Shown here piece after piece: positions 1-6,305 of a stretch of 35,344 nt of DNA. Location: NCBI GenBank assembly GCA_023228995.1, contig JALOAD010000036.1, positions 1-35,344 on the forward strand. Reading direction: 5' to 3'. Position numbers and translations under genes: made by a program. Under the pieces are notes generated by a model that made no database searches, was not told where the DNA came from, and saw only the letters and a program-made list of their open reading frames with translations. Positions within the stretch are counted from its first letter, which is position 1; every line of letters starts with the position of its first letter. This stretch comes from Candidatus Muiribacterium halophilum (GTDB lineage Bacteria > Muiribacteriota > Muiribacteriia > Muiribacteriales > Muiribacteriaceae).

Positions 1-35
1 GACCTCTTGTTCCACCGTTTCCGGCAGTGTTATTG

Positions 36-64
36 ATATTACAACAACTCTTTTATTATGTCAA
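36..64 (-). promoter_or_regulatory. Strong sigma70-type promoter firing off the left edge
   Basis: On the minus strand a perfect TTGACA (59-64) is followed after 17 nt by TAATAT (36-41). Transcription would start near base 29 and leave the window at its left edge. The first transcribed bases are more GC-rich than the surroundings and contain CCG-GAAA-CGG, a short stem closed by a GNRA tetraloop. The product is off the window: it could be an RNA gene or the leader of a protein gene. Confidence 0.55.
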
Positions 65-217
65 GAATTGTTTTTTCTTTTTTTTTTCAATACCATGAAC
101 CTATAAAATCAATTAAAAATTAAAAATTAAAAATGAATAATTATAGGACCAACAAAAAACATTTAAAGCCTTTACTATCTCACCCTTTCACGCTCTTTAT
201 TTTTTCCCATATCCCTT

Positions 218-265
218 ATTCCCGGTTTCAACCCTAAGCTCTTCCGCTCTTTAACTGTTTTTTAC
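218..265. repeat. Direct repeat copy 1, left of the DnaB-like gene
   Basis: Bases 218-242 are identical to 1414-1438 (25 nt, containing CCCGGTTTCAACCC), and weaker similarity continues on the right for about 20 more bases. The rest of 1-401 has no convincing gene: it contains a short A/T tandem (about 109-135, repeats of ATTAAAAA), a pyrimidine stretch with CACCCTTTCAC that resembles one at 20240-20280, and the promoters listed separately. Confidence 0.7.
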
Positions 266-271
266 CACTTT

Positions 272-300
272 TTGACATTTTTTTATAAAAAATGTACGAT
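272..300 (+). promoter_or_regulatory. Putative promoter of the DnaB-like gene
   Basis: A perfect TTGACA (272-277) and TACGAT (295-300) are separated by 17 nt. This would give a leader of about 95 nt before the ATG at 402. The -10 matches the consensus at four of six bases. Confidence 0.45.
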
Positions 301-401
301 TTCTATATATATTATTAAAGTTTCGATATTTTTAGCAAAACACATTTAAATATATAGATATGATATTTAGTAAATAAAAATCTTAAGGAATTTTTAAAAA
401 T

Positions 402-1334
402 ATGGAAAAAAACACACTTGATGAAGTATTAAAAAAAGCTTTAAAAGAAAAACCTCTTGACCTAAACTTTCCATATTTAAATTCAAAAATAAATGGTATA
501 TGGCCTGATTTATATATAATATCTGGAGCTTCTTCAATGGGCAAAACTACATTTGTTACCCAAATCGCTTGGAATATAGTCTGTAATAATAAAAAAACTG
601 AAGCTATCTTTTTCTCATTAGATCACAAGTCCTCAGACATATCTATTAAAATTGCATCTCAATCGTTGGAAATACCTTTTTCATATTTGAAAAATTTAGA
701 TAATTCTAATGAAAAATTTGATAGAAAAATGAAAAACAAACTTCAGAGACTTAAAAAACTATATCAAAAAATCACATTATTTGATACAGGCATTAGAAAA
801 ATCATTTCAGTAGAAGATATTATTGATATTATTGAAAAAAAAAGAGAAATGGACCCAACATTAAATCTTATACTTATTATTGATCAGTTTGATAATTTAG
901 AAAATGAAAATTCTTTAAATGCTTTAAAAAAGCTAAAAAATCTATGCAGAACTCATAATTTAACAATTTTCTTGACATTATCAATAGCTGGGGAATGTGA
1001 GTATACAAGACCTTCAAGAAAAAACATTTCAAATTATGCTGATTTTATATCTATATCTTATGCTTTTATTACTCTTTACACTGATTTTATACTTAATTTT
1101 GAAACTCCTTTTTTAGAATGGGACTGGCAACTTAACAATCAGCTTGTACCAATTACTGAGTTATTTGTTCATAAAAACAAGATAGAACCTTTTACAGGCT
1201 CAGTTTTTTACAGATTTTACCAAGATTTTTCTCTTTTTAGAGAATGTCTTATTCCTGAAATTCAAAACTTTATTGATATGACAGATAATTTAAAAAGTCA
1301 TAATCCAAAAAAAATTATTGACAAAGTTGAATAA
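402..1334 (+). CDS. Stand-alone DnaB C-terminal-like (RecA-fold, SF4) ATPase
   Basis: This 310-residue protein looks like only the motor domain of a replicative DnaB helicase. Walker A is GASSMGKTT (residues 42-50), followed by an H1a-like stretch FFSLDHKSSD and a Walker B LILIIDQFDNL. A sensor/H3-like region (ending in SISYAFITL) follows, in which the usual SQL of DnaB is replaced by LSI. The DnaB N-terminal domain and linker are absent, so it is not the replicative helicase itself. It could be an accessory DNA-dependent ATPase or a mobile-element remnant. The start has AAGGA 12 nt upstream, a rather long spacing. It stands alone between two copies of a 25-nt direct repeat (218-242 and 1414-1438), which suggests insertion as a cassette. 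No partner gene is adjacent, so the function is unknown beyond NTP hydrolysis. Confidence 0.7.
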   Translation: MEKNTLDEVLKKALKEKPLDLNFPYLNSKINGIWPDLYIISGASSMGKTTFVTQIAWNIVCNNKKTEAIFFSLDHKSSDISIKIASQSLEIPFSYLKNLDNSNEKFDRKMKNKLQRLKKLYQKITLFDTGIRKIISVEDIIDIIEKKREMDPTLNLILIIDQFDNLENENSLNALKKLKNLCRTHNLTIFLTLSIAGECEYTRPSRKNISNYADFISISYAFITLYTDFILNFETPFLEWDWQLNNQLVPITELFVHKNKIEPFTGSVFYRFYQDFSLFRECLIPEIQNFIDMTDNLKSHNPKKIIDKVE

Positions 1335-1392
1335 AAAAAAATAGATAGTTTAAGGAGTTGTGGGTTGAAAATCTGCCAATAGTGAAATAGAT

Positions 1393-2082
1393 TTAAATCT
1401 TTTGACCTTCCTCATTCCCGGTTTCAACCCTAAGCTCTATAACTCTTTTACTATTTTTCAATTCAATTATCTTTCCTTCTTCTAGTTTTATTTTTTTTTG
1501 AAATTCAAATTCAACATCACTTTTATGAGTTACCATAAAAACAGTCTTTTTTTCCTCCTCAACAAATGCTTGCAAATATCGATTAATTAACTCTGCATTT
1601 TTTAAATCAAGTGCTGCTGTTGGTTCATCTGCAAATATAATATCAGGTTTAGACGATAAAACTCTTATTAGACTAGCTCTTTGTCTTTCTCCTACCGATA
1701 AAGCTCCCGCTTTTATATTTATCCTATCCTGCATATTCATTTCTTTTAATAATTTACTTGTTAATTCTTTATCTGTAATATTTGAAAAATCAAGGTTTTC
1801 AATTAAAGTAAGCTCATTTATAAGAAAAGAATTTTGAAGCATTATTCCAATTCTATTTCTAAAAACATGAATAGAATTTTGATTTAAAATCTGTTTATCA
1901 AAAATAACAACTCCAGAATCTGCTTCTGTTGTACCAGATAAAACATTTAATAAAGTCGTCTTTCCACAACCAGAATCTCCAGTTATTATATAAATATATC
2001 CCCTGTCAAAAGTTTCATTTACTTTGTTAAGTAGAACTTTATCATCGTATTTTAGACAAATGTCTTTCATTTGCATTATCAT
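1393..2082 (-). CDS. ABC transporter ATP-binding protein (LolD/MacB-like), orphan
   Basis: A 229-residue ABC ATPase: Walker A GDSGCGKTT, Q-loop in IGIMLQNSFL, signature LSVGERQRASL, Walker B DIIFADEPTAALD and H-loop MVTHKSD. The variant signature LSVGE and overall length fit the lipoprotein-release/FtsE/MacB group. The reading frame stays open upstream to a TTG at 2109, but the ATG at 2082 is preferred because GGAG lies 10 nt before it. No permease is next to it. The last residues (from about KRVIELRVETGNE) are encoded by direct-repeat copy 2 (1414-1459), so the natural C-terminus may have been replaced when the repeat arrived. The substrate cannot be inferred. A good promoter (2117-2145) lies upstream. 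Confidence 0.85.
   Translation of the reverse strand: MIMQMKDICLKYDDKVLLNKVNETFDRGYIYIITGDSGCGKTTLLNVLSGTTEADSGVVIFDKQILNQNSIHVFRNRIGIMLQNSFLINELTLIENLDFSNITDKELTSKLLKEMNMQDRINIKAGALSVGERQRASLIRVLSSKPDIIFADEPTAALDLKNAELINRYLQAFVEEEKKTVFMVTHKSDVEFEFQKKIKLEEGKIIELKNSKRVIELRVETGNEEGQKI
1414..1459. repeat. Direct repeat copy 2, inside the 3' end of the ABC ATPase gene
   Basis: Identical over 25 nt (1414-1438) to bases 218-242, with further similarity to about 1459. Together the two copies bracket the DnaB-like gene. This copy is read through by the ABC ATPase gene and supplies its last residues. Confidence 0.7.
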
Positions 2083-2116
2083 AAACTTAACTCTCCAAAA
2101 AACAAGCAATTTTATT

Positions 2117-2145
2117 ATTATATTGGTTTTTATCTATATATTCAA
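2117..2145 (-). promoter_or_regulatory. Promoter of the orphan ABC ATPase
   Basis: Minus strand TTGAAT (2140-2145), 17-nt spacer, perfect TATAAT (2117-2122). It sits 35 nt upstream of the chosen ATG at 2082 and diverges from the plus-strand promoter at 2181-2209. Confidence 0.6.
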
Positions 2146-2180
2146 CAGACTCAATTATAACATTTATTTAGAATGTTCAA

Positions 2181-2209
2181 TTGACTTTCACTTTTAACAT
2201 TAGTAATAT
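2181..2209 (+). promoter_or_regulatory. Promoter reading toward the pseudopilin-like operon
   Basis: TTGACT (2181-2186), 17-nt spacer, TAATAT (2204-2209) on the plus strand. The predicted start near 2216 falls just inside the inverted-repeat element 2212-2502, so the whole element would become a roughly 340-nt structured leader of the operon beginning at 2560. Confidence 0.5.
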
Positions 2210-2211
2210 TT

Positions 2212-2502
2212 AATTGACCCCTCTGAATAAATACATAATTTAGAGCTTTAATAGAAATATAAAAAGACAATGCATTTTGAAGCAGGCTTACATTTGTAAG
2301 CCAATGAGAATACGAAGCTGAGCAAAATATTCACTGAATATTTTGATTATATTTTTATAAAGCCTGTAAGGAAGAAAGATAAAAGAATTAATTATTGTAA
2401 AATATAAAAAATAATAATACAATAAAATTTAGTATAAAAAGCAAAAAAATTTTCCAAATTTTTGCTTCTATAAGTTGTGCTATTTAATCAGAGGGTTCAA
2501 TT
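2212..2502. mobile_element. MITE-like non-coding element with 19-bp imperfect terminal inverted repeats
   Basis: The left end (2212-2230) and the reverse complement of the right end (2484-2502) agree at 17 of 19 positions, consensus AATTGAnCCCTCTGAWTAA. Inside are two hairpins: 2285-2302 (GGCTTAC / GTAAGCC around ATTT) and 2324-2344 (AAAATATT / AATATTTT). There is no gene inside. The same ends bound the island 5238-6298. No clear target-site duplication is visible, so mobility is inferred from the repeated ends only. This covers most of the gene-free stretch 2083-2559. Confidence 0.55.
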
Positions 2503-2559
2503 GAACACTTTGAAAAAAAAGGTTCTACTCTAATTATGAATAACAGGATTTTATAAAAT

Positions 2560-3855
2560 ATGAAAAAAAATTTGAATTATAATTTCATTACTTATTTTTC
2601 AATAACTTTTTTTTTTATAACTCTTATTTTAATATCATTTTCTCTAAAAACAGGTGAACCTGAAATATTTAATTTCATAAAGGATTATTCTAATGCTTTA
2701 TCTGAAAAAACCTTTATACTAAACAGTATATTTTCAAAAAAAAGTGATGCTTTATTCACAGATAATTTTAAAAGCTCAACTGAAATAAGAAATATATCTT
2801 TAAATCCTAGGAGTTTTGTTACTGTTGAATGTGAAAAGTTTGATGATGATATTGACACTTATGGATTTATCAACATTTATTCTGGAAGTTACAAATTTAC
2901 ATATCCATTTAAAAAAATAGATATAAATCCAATTAACCATGATTACACTTTTACTGTAAAAGAAAATGTATCAAACAAATATAAAGCTAATATATTTCTT
3001 AATTCAGGAGGTTCTTTAAATATATCTGCAATTAAAAAAATATATATTCCATCTAATGAAAATTTGAATTATAGTCTTCATTATTCTGATATTTCAAATT
3101 TCACCGAAGAATATAAATATGAAAAAAATAAAGATTATTTCTTCTCTGGAATTGATGATTTTGGTATTTTTACTATAAATTACGCTGCTAAAAATCTAGA
3201 TAAATTTGCTTCAAAATTCAGAATACTTGACATGAATCATCACACTGTAGAAAACATAAATGCTAATCTTTCGGCACTTATGATAAAATGGAAAACTGAT
3301 GGAAAAGCTATAAGTGAAATTGACAAAATAGTAAGCGAAAAAGTTTCTGATTTTCATAAAGAAGAATTAAACACAAAAAATCTAGAAAACCTTATACCAA
3401 GAGCTACAGTAATTCACGAAAAACCTGTTACTGTTTATAGTCACATTAGAAATTTAAATTTAAATGGTATTTTTTTATTTGAAAATGTTATTTTTGAAGA
3501 ATCTCCTGTAGAACTCACTTTATCAGGTTTTAGTACAATTGGAAGTATTAAAAAATTTAGAATATTAAGAAATATCCATTTAAATGATAAAAATTCATTA
3601 TCAAATATTATGAGTTTTTCAAAAGATGAGGAAGATTTTCTTATAAAAGCTTCAAAATTATCAGTTTTTATTTATTCAAATAAAACACCAACTTTCTCAC
3701 AAAAAACCGAATTGGTTGGAAATTTGAATGTTGAGGATTTTAATAAAGAAAAAATATTTTCTTCTCTCACAATAAAACCTATAGAAAATTATACTAATCA
3801 AATTACTTTATTAACTATTTCACCTGTGATAAATTATTTTTCAGGAGATTTCTAA
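2560..3855 (+). CDS. Single-pass membrane protein of unknown function, first gene of a pseudopilin-like operon
   Basis: I do not recognise the family. The 431-residue protein has one N-terminal hydrophobic segment (about residues 9-28, FITYFSITFFFITLILISF) preceded by two lysines, then a large, Asn/Ser/Lys-rich extracytoplasmic part. The C-terminal third has alternating strand-like stretches that could form a beta-rich fold. AGGA lies 11 nt before the ATG. The stop overlaps the next start as TAATG, and the four genes 2560-5239 are one operon. The position of the largest member with smaller one-TM partners resembles minor pseudopilin sets (GspK with GspI/J), but no sequence motif proves this. 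The whole protein should lie outside the cytoplasmic membrane, anchored by its N-terminus. Confidence 0.75.
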   Translation: MKKNLNYNFITYFSITFFFITLILISFSLKTGEPEIFNFIKDYSNALSEKTFILNSIFSKKSDALFTDNFKSSTEIRNISLNPRSFVTVECEKFDDDIDTYGFINIYSGSYKFTYPFKKIDINPINHDYTFTVKENVSNKYKANIFLNSGGSLNISAIKKIYIPSNENLNYSLHYSDISNFTEEYKYEKNKDYFFSGIDDFGIFTINYAAKNLDKFASKFRILDMNHHTVENINANLSALMIKWKTDGKAISEIDKIVSEKVSDFHKEELNTKNLENLIPRATVIHEKPVTVYSHIRNLNLNGIFLFENVIFEESPVELTLSGFSTIGSIKKFRILRNIHLNDKNSLSNIMSFSKDEEDFLIKASKLSVFIYSNKTPTFSQKTELVGNLNVEDFNKEKIFSSLTIKPIENYTNQITLLTISPVINYFSGDF

Positions 3856-4241
3856 TGAAAAATATTAAATTAAGCGAATTAATACTTTTAATAATATTAT
3901 CTATATCAATAATCCCAGCTATATCATTAAAAAACTCTATTAACACCCGTGTAGATACAGAAACTACTGATCAATTTACTTCTTCAATACTTATGCTTGA
4001 TCTTTTTGAAAAATCTACTCATAATGTTTTTTTTGATGAAACCGAAAATATTAAATGGAATCCTAAATATTTCGCCAAATTTGTTGGGAAAATAATCACA
4101 AACGAAGAAGAAAATGATAAAAAAATAACAATTGAAATAAAATGGCAAAAATCTCAAGGGAATTTTCTTGAATTCGAATCTTTTACAACTTCAACAAATA
4201 TTTTTCTTTTTAACGAATTAAGAGGTTCTTTTTATGAATAA
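3855..4241 (+). CDS. Small minor-pseudopilin-like membrane protein
   Basis: 128 residues with an N-terminal hydrophobic helix directly after a very short basic leader (MKNIK). The helix start has a glutamate at residue 8 followed by hydrophobic residues (LSELILLIILSISIIPAI), as in type IV pilin-like N-termini where Glu is at +5. If cleavage followed Asn3, Ile4 would be +1 and Glu8 +5, but the usual Gly at -1 is missing. The remainder is a small soluble domain rich in charged residues. It is coupled to the previous gene through TAATG and overlaps the next gene by 8 nt. The assignment is an inference; it could equally be an ordinary signal-anchored protein. Confidence 0.65.
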   Translation: MKNIKLSELILLIILSISIIPAISLKNSINTRVDTETTDQFTSSILMLDLFEKSTHNVFFDETENIKWNPKYFAKFVGKIITNEEENDKKITIEIKWQKSQGNFLEFESFTTSTNIFLFNELRGSFYE

Positions 4242-4791
4242 GTTTTCTGCTAAAGAATATATGTATATATCAATAACAATATTATTTATTGTATTATCTT
4301 TACTACAGATAAATGAATTTGTTAATTATAGAAAACAAAACATTACAGCTTTGACAAAAGATTGGAATAAAGGTATAAAATCATTATATGGAACAATAAA
4401 AAAAACAGTTAGTATTAATGATTTCAATCCTAAACAAATTAGTTTGAAAATTTTTAATTCTTCTCCAGTAATCCTTAAATTTAAACCTGATTCTAATATA
4501 GAATTCTCAACAGTTACTATTTTTCCTGAAAACAACAAAATAATTATGAAAAATAATTCCAAAGATATTGTATTACTTGATAATGTAAAACTTTTTACAA
4601 TAACACCAATAGATAAAAACGCAAATGAAACAGAAGATATAGCAAGAACTTGCGGATTCAAATTCTTTTTTATACTTTTAAATAATACAAATGAAATACC
4701 TATAGAATTTTGTGTATTTTCTGAATATTTATTTCAAAAAACATTATATCCTTCATTTTTTGACTTCATTGATAATAGGGAGTTTTTTTAA
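4234..4791 (+). CDS. Small minor-pseudopilin-like membrane protein
   Basis: 185 residues. The N-terminus reads MNKFSAKEYMYISITILFI: Phe4 and Glu8 match +1 Phe and +5 Glu of type IV pilin-like proteins if cleavage occurs after Lys3, but the canonical Gly at -1 is absent. A single hydrophobic helix (about residues 9-27) is followed by a soluble domain. The gene overlaps its upstream neighbour by 8 nt and is followed after one base by the lipoprotein gene, so all four are almost certainly co-transcribed. No homologue is recognised; its role in an envelope or secretion assembly is inferred only from the N-terminus and the context. Confidence 0.65.
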   Translation: MNKFSAKEYMYISITILFIVLSLLQINEFVNYRKQNITALTKDWNKGIKSLYGTIKKTVSINDFNPKQISLKIFNSSPVILKFKPDSNIEFSTVTIFPENNKIIMKNNSKDIVLLDNVKLFTITPIDKNANETEDIARTCGFKFFFILLNNTNEIPIEFCVFSEYLFQKTLYPSFFDFIDNREFF

Positions 4792-4792
4792 A

Positions 4793-5239
4793 ATGAAAAA
4801 GATAATTTGCTTGATTATTTTAATATGTTTTATATTTACTGGTTGTAAATCAAAAAAAATACAGGAAAAACCTATCTCTTTACAGAATAAAGAAATAAAT
4901 ATAATTAACAGAAAATTCACTACTCCTATGCAAACTTATGATGAAAACTTGAAGTTAAAACTAACAAATTCCAATAATCAAGATGATTTCAAAAATATTA
5001 TTCTTCAGGCTTTAAATGTAATACCAGCAAATAACCGTGAAAAACCTGATATAGAAAAAGTAAAAAAAGCTATAGAGATTATATCTGAAGAACAAAGAAC
5101 CAACTCTAATCCCTATAATCAGCTTATTTTATACAAATTAAAAAGTTATCTTTTTTATCTTAAAGGAGATAAAAACTCTGAGCAAGCTGAAAAAATAAAT
5201 TTTACAGAATTATATAATCGTATAATGAATTTAAACTAA
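4793..5239 (+). CDS. Small lipoprotein, last gene of the operon
   Basis: 148 residues. The signal peptide MKKIICLIILICFIFTGC ends in the lipobox FTGC, so Cys18 should be lipidated. The frame is open further upstream, but the ATG at 4793 is the correct start because it gives the classical lipoprotein signal and lies one base after the previous stop, with GGGAG 10 nt upstream. The mature part has a Lys-rich linker, then a helical C-terminal domain (about residues 60-148) without a recognised motif. In pilus and secretion operons a lipoprotein often acts as a pilotin or outer-membrane partner; that role here is speculative. Confidence 0.75.
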   Translation: MKKIICLIILICFIFTGCKSKKIQEKPISLQNKEINIINRKFTTPMQTYDENLKLKLTNSNNQDDFKNIILQALNVIPANNREKPDIEKVKKAIEIISEEQRTNSNPYNQLILYKLKSYLFYLKGDKNSEQAEKINFTELYNRIMNLN

Positions 5240-5576
5240 TTGAATACTCTGAATAATTCTACTAAATTTTTGATTATTTTGTGAAAAGTTTTTTTATTAT
5301 TATTTTTTGAAATCTTTTGTCTTTTTTGTCTATTTTTTTGAAGTTTTTTTTGTTTTCAATTTGTTCTTCTCTCAGTTTTCTTGAGGCAATTCTGGAGTGC
5401 AGTATTTCAATTTGCGAAATAAAAATATGAATCGTCAAGGGATAAAGCTGATAATAAGCTACGGTGGTATAATCATAAAATTAAGGTGAAAAAAAGAAAA
5501 CATAACTTTTTCAACAGCCTCTAAAATACCGAATGATTTTTTTTTTGTGTTATTGTAATGATAAAAATTAAGAACA

Positions 5577-5635
5577 GATCCCGGCTCAGAATAGTACCGG
5601 GATGACAAAACTCTCAGAATAGTACCGGGATGACA
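5577..5635. repeat. GATCCCGG...CCGGGATGAC palindromic repeat cluster (also 5903-5961 and 6229-6259)
   Basis: One left arm (GATCCCGG) is followed by two right arms (CCGGGATGAC) 28 nt apart, so either right arm can pair with the left one over 7 bp. The same family occurs in the opposite orientation at 31701-31788 and 32057-32086. Short CCCGG palindromes of this kind are common REP-like intergenic repeats in bacteria. Confidence 0.75.
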
Positions 5636-5762
5636 GATTTTTAATTTCCAATGTCGAATGTTGAATGTCGAATTTTTAGAGGCGTTAGAAGTTTTTCAAT
5701 TATTTTAAATCATTTTGGAGTTTTTATAAACAAAAGCAAAAAAAAATCTACTCGGTAACTTG

Positions 5763-5850
5763 AGTGAACGTTGCGAAGCATATAATATACGGATGTATTA
5801 TAAGTGAAGGAAGGTAAAGAGATATTTTACATGGATGTAAAATATCGAAT
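5763..5850. repeat. Modular double-hairpin repeat, copy in the first tandem unit (second copy at 6089-6176)
   Basis: A linker ending in GCGAAGC is followed by hairpin 1 (arms TATAATA 5781-5787 and TATTATA 5796-5802, loop TACGGATG), a purine-rich linker, and hairpin 2 (5821-5846, a nearly uninterrupted 11-12 bp stem around CATGGATG). A diverged copy on the minus strand is at 31842-31930. Confidence 0.75.
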
Positions 5851-6305
5851 GGTACCGAATGATTATTTTTTTGCGTTATTGTAATGATAAAAATTAAGAA
5901 CAGATCCCGGCTCAGAATAGTACCGGGATGACAAAACTCTCAGAATAGTACCGGGATGACAGGTTTTTAATTTCCAATGTCGAATGTTGAATGTCGAATT
6001 TTTAGAGGCGTTAGAAGTTTTTCAATTATTTTAAATCATTTTGGAGTTTTTATAAACAAAAGCAAAAAAAAATCTACTCGGTAACTTGAGTGAACGTTGC
6101 GAAGCATATAATATACGGATGTATTATAAGTGAAGGAAGGTAAAGAGATATTTTACATGGATGTAAAATATCGAATGGTACCGAATGATTATTTTTTTGC
6201 GTTATTGTAATGATAAAAATTAAGAACAGATCCCGGCTCAGAATCGTACCGGGATGACATTATATTGATTTTTGTTTATTTAATCAGAGGACTCAATTAT
6301 TCAAT

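Larger units (their letters stand above)
5527..6259. repeat. 326-bp tandem duplication, about 2.25 copies
   Basis: The same sequence begins at 5531, 5857 and 6183 (GAATGATT followed by a T-run), giving an exact 326-bp period. The copies differ at only a few bases, for example the T-run and AGATTT/AGGTTT near 5636/5962. Each unit holds a CCGGGAT hairpin cluster, a GCGAAGC linker, and two hairpins (5781-5802 and 5821-5846). The third copy stops after the CCGGGATGACA module. The near identity implies a recent duplication. Confidence 0.9.
5238..6298. mobile_element. Non-coding island bounded by the same inverted repeats as 2212-2502
   Basis: The left boundary 5238-5256 and the reverse complement of the right boundary 6280-6298 agree at 16 of 19 bases and match the ends of the element at 2212-2502 (core CTCTGAWTAA). 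The interior has no credible gene. It contains a T-rich stretch (5270-5360), a featureless part to about 5515, and a 326-bp tandem duplication. It may be a MITE-like element that collected other repeats, or a repeat-tolerant site between two terminator-like ends. Confidence 0.45.

Noticed and set aside
402-1334. Replicative helicase DnaB
   Set aside because: Only the motor domain is present, at two thirds of normal length, and no replication gene is adjacent.
4326-4661. Open frame on the minus strand inside the pseudopilin-like gene
   Set aside because: It is the shadow of 4234-4791, which is part of a tight operon with overlapping stops and starts.
5257-5526. Decayed gene or RNA in the left part of the 5240-6305 island
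   Set aside because: All frames are short, no motif is seen, and no stable RNA structure beyond short palindromes is evident.
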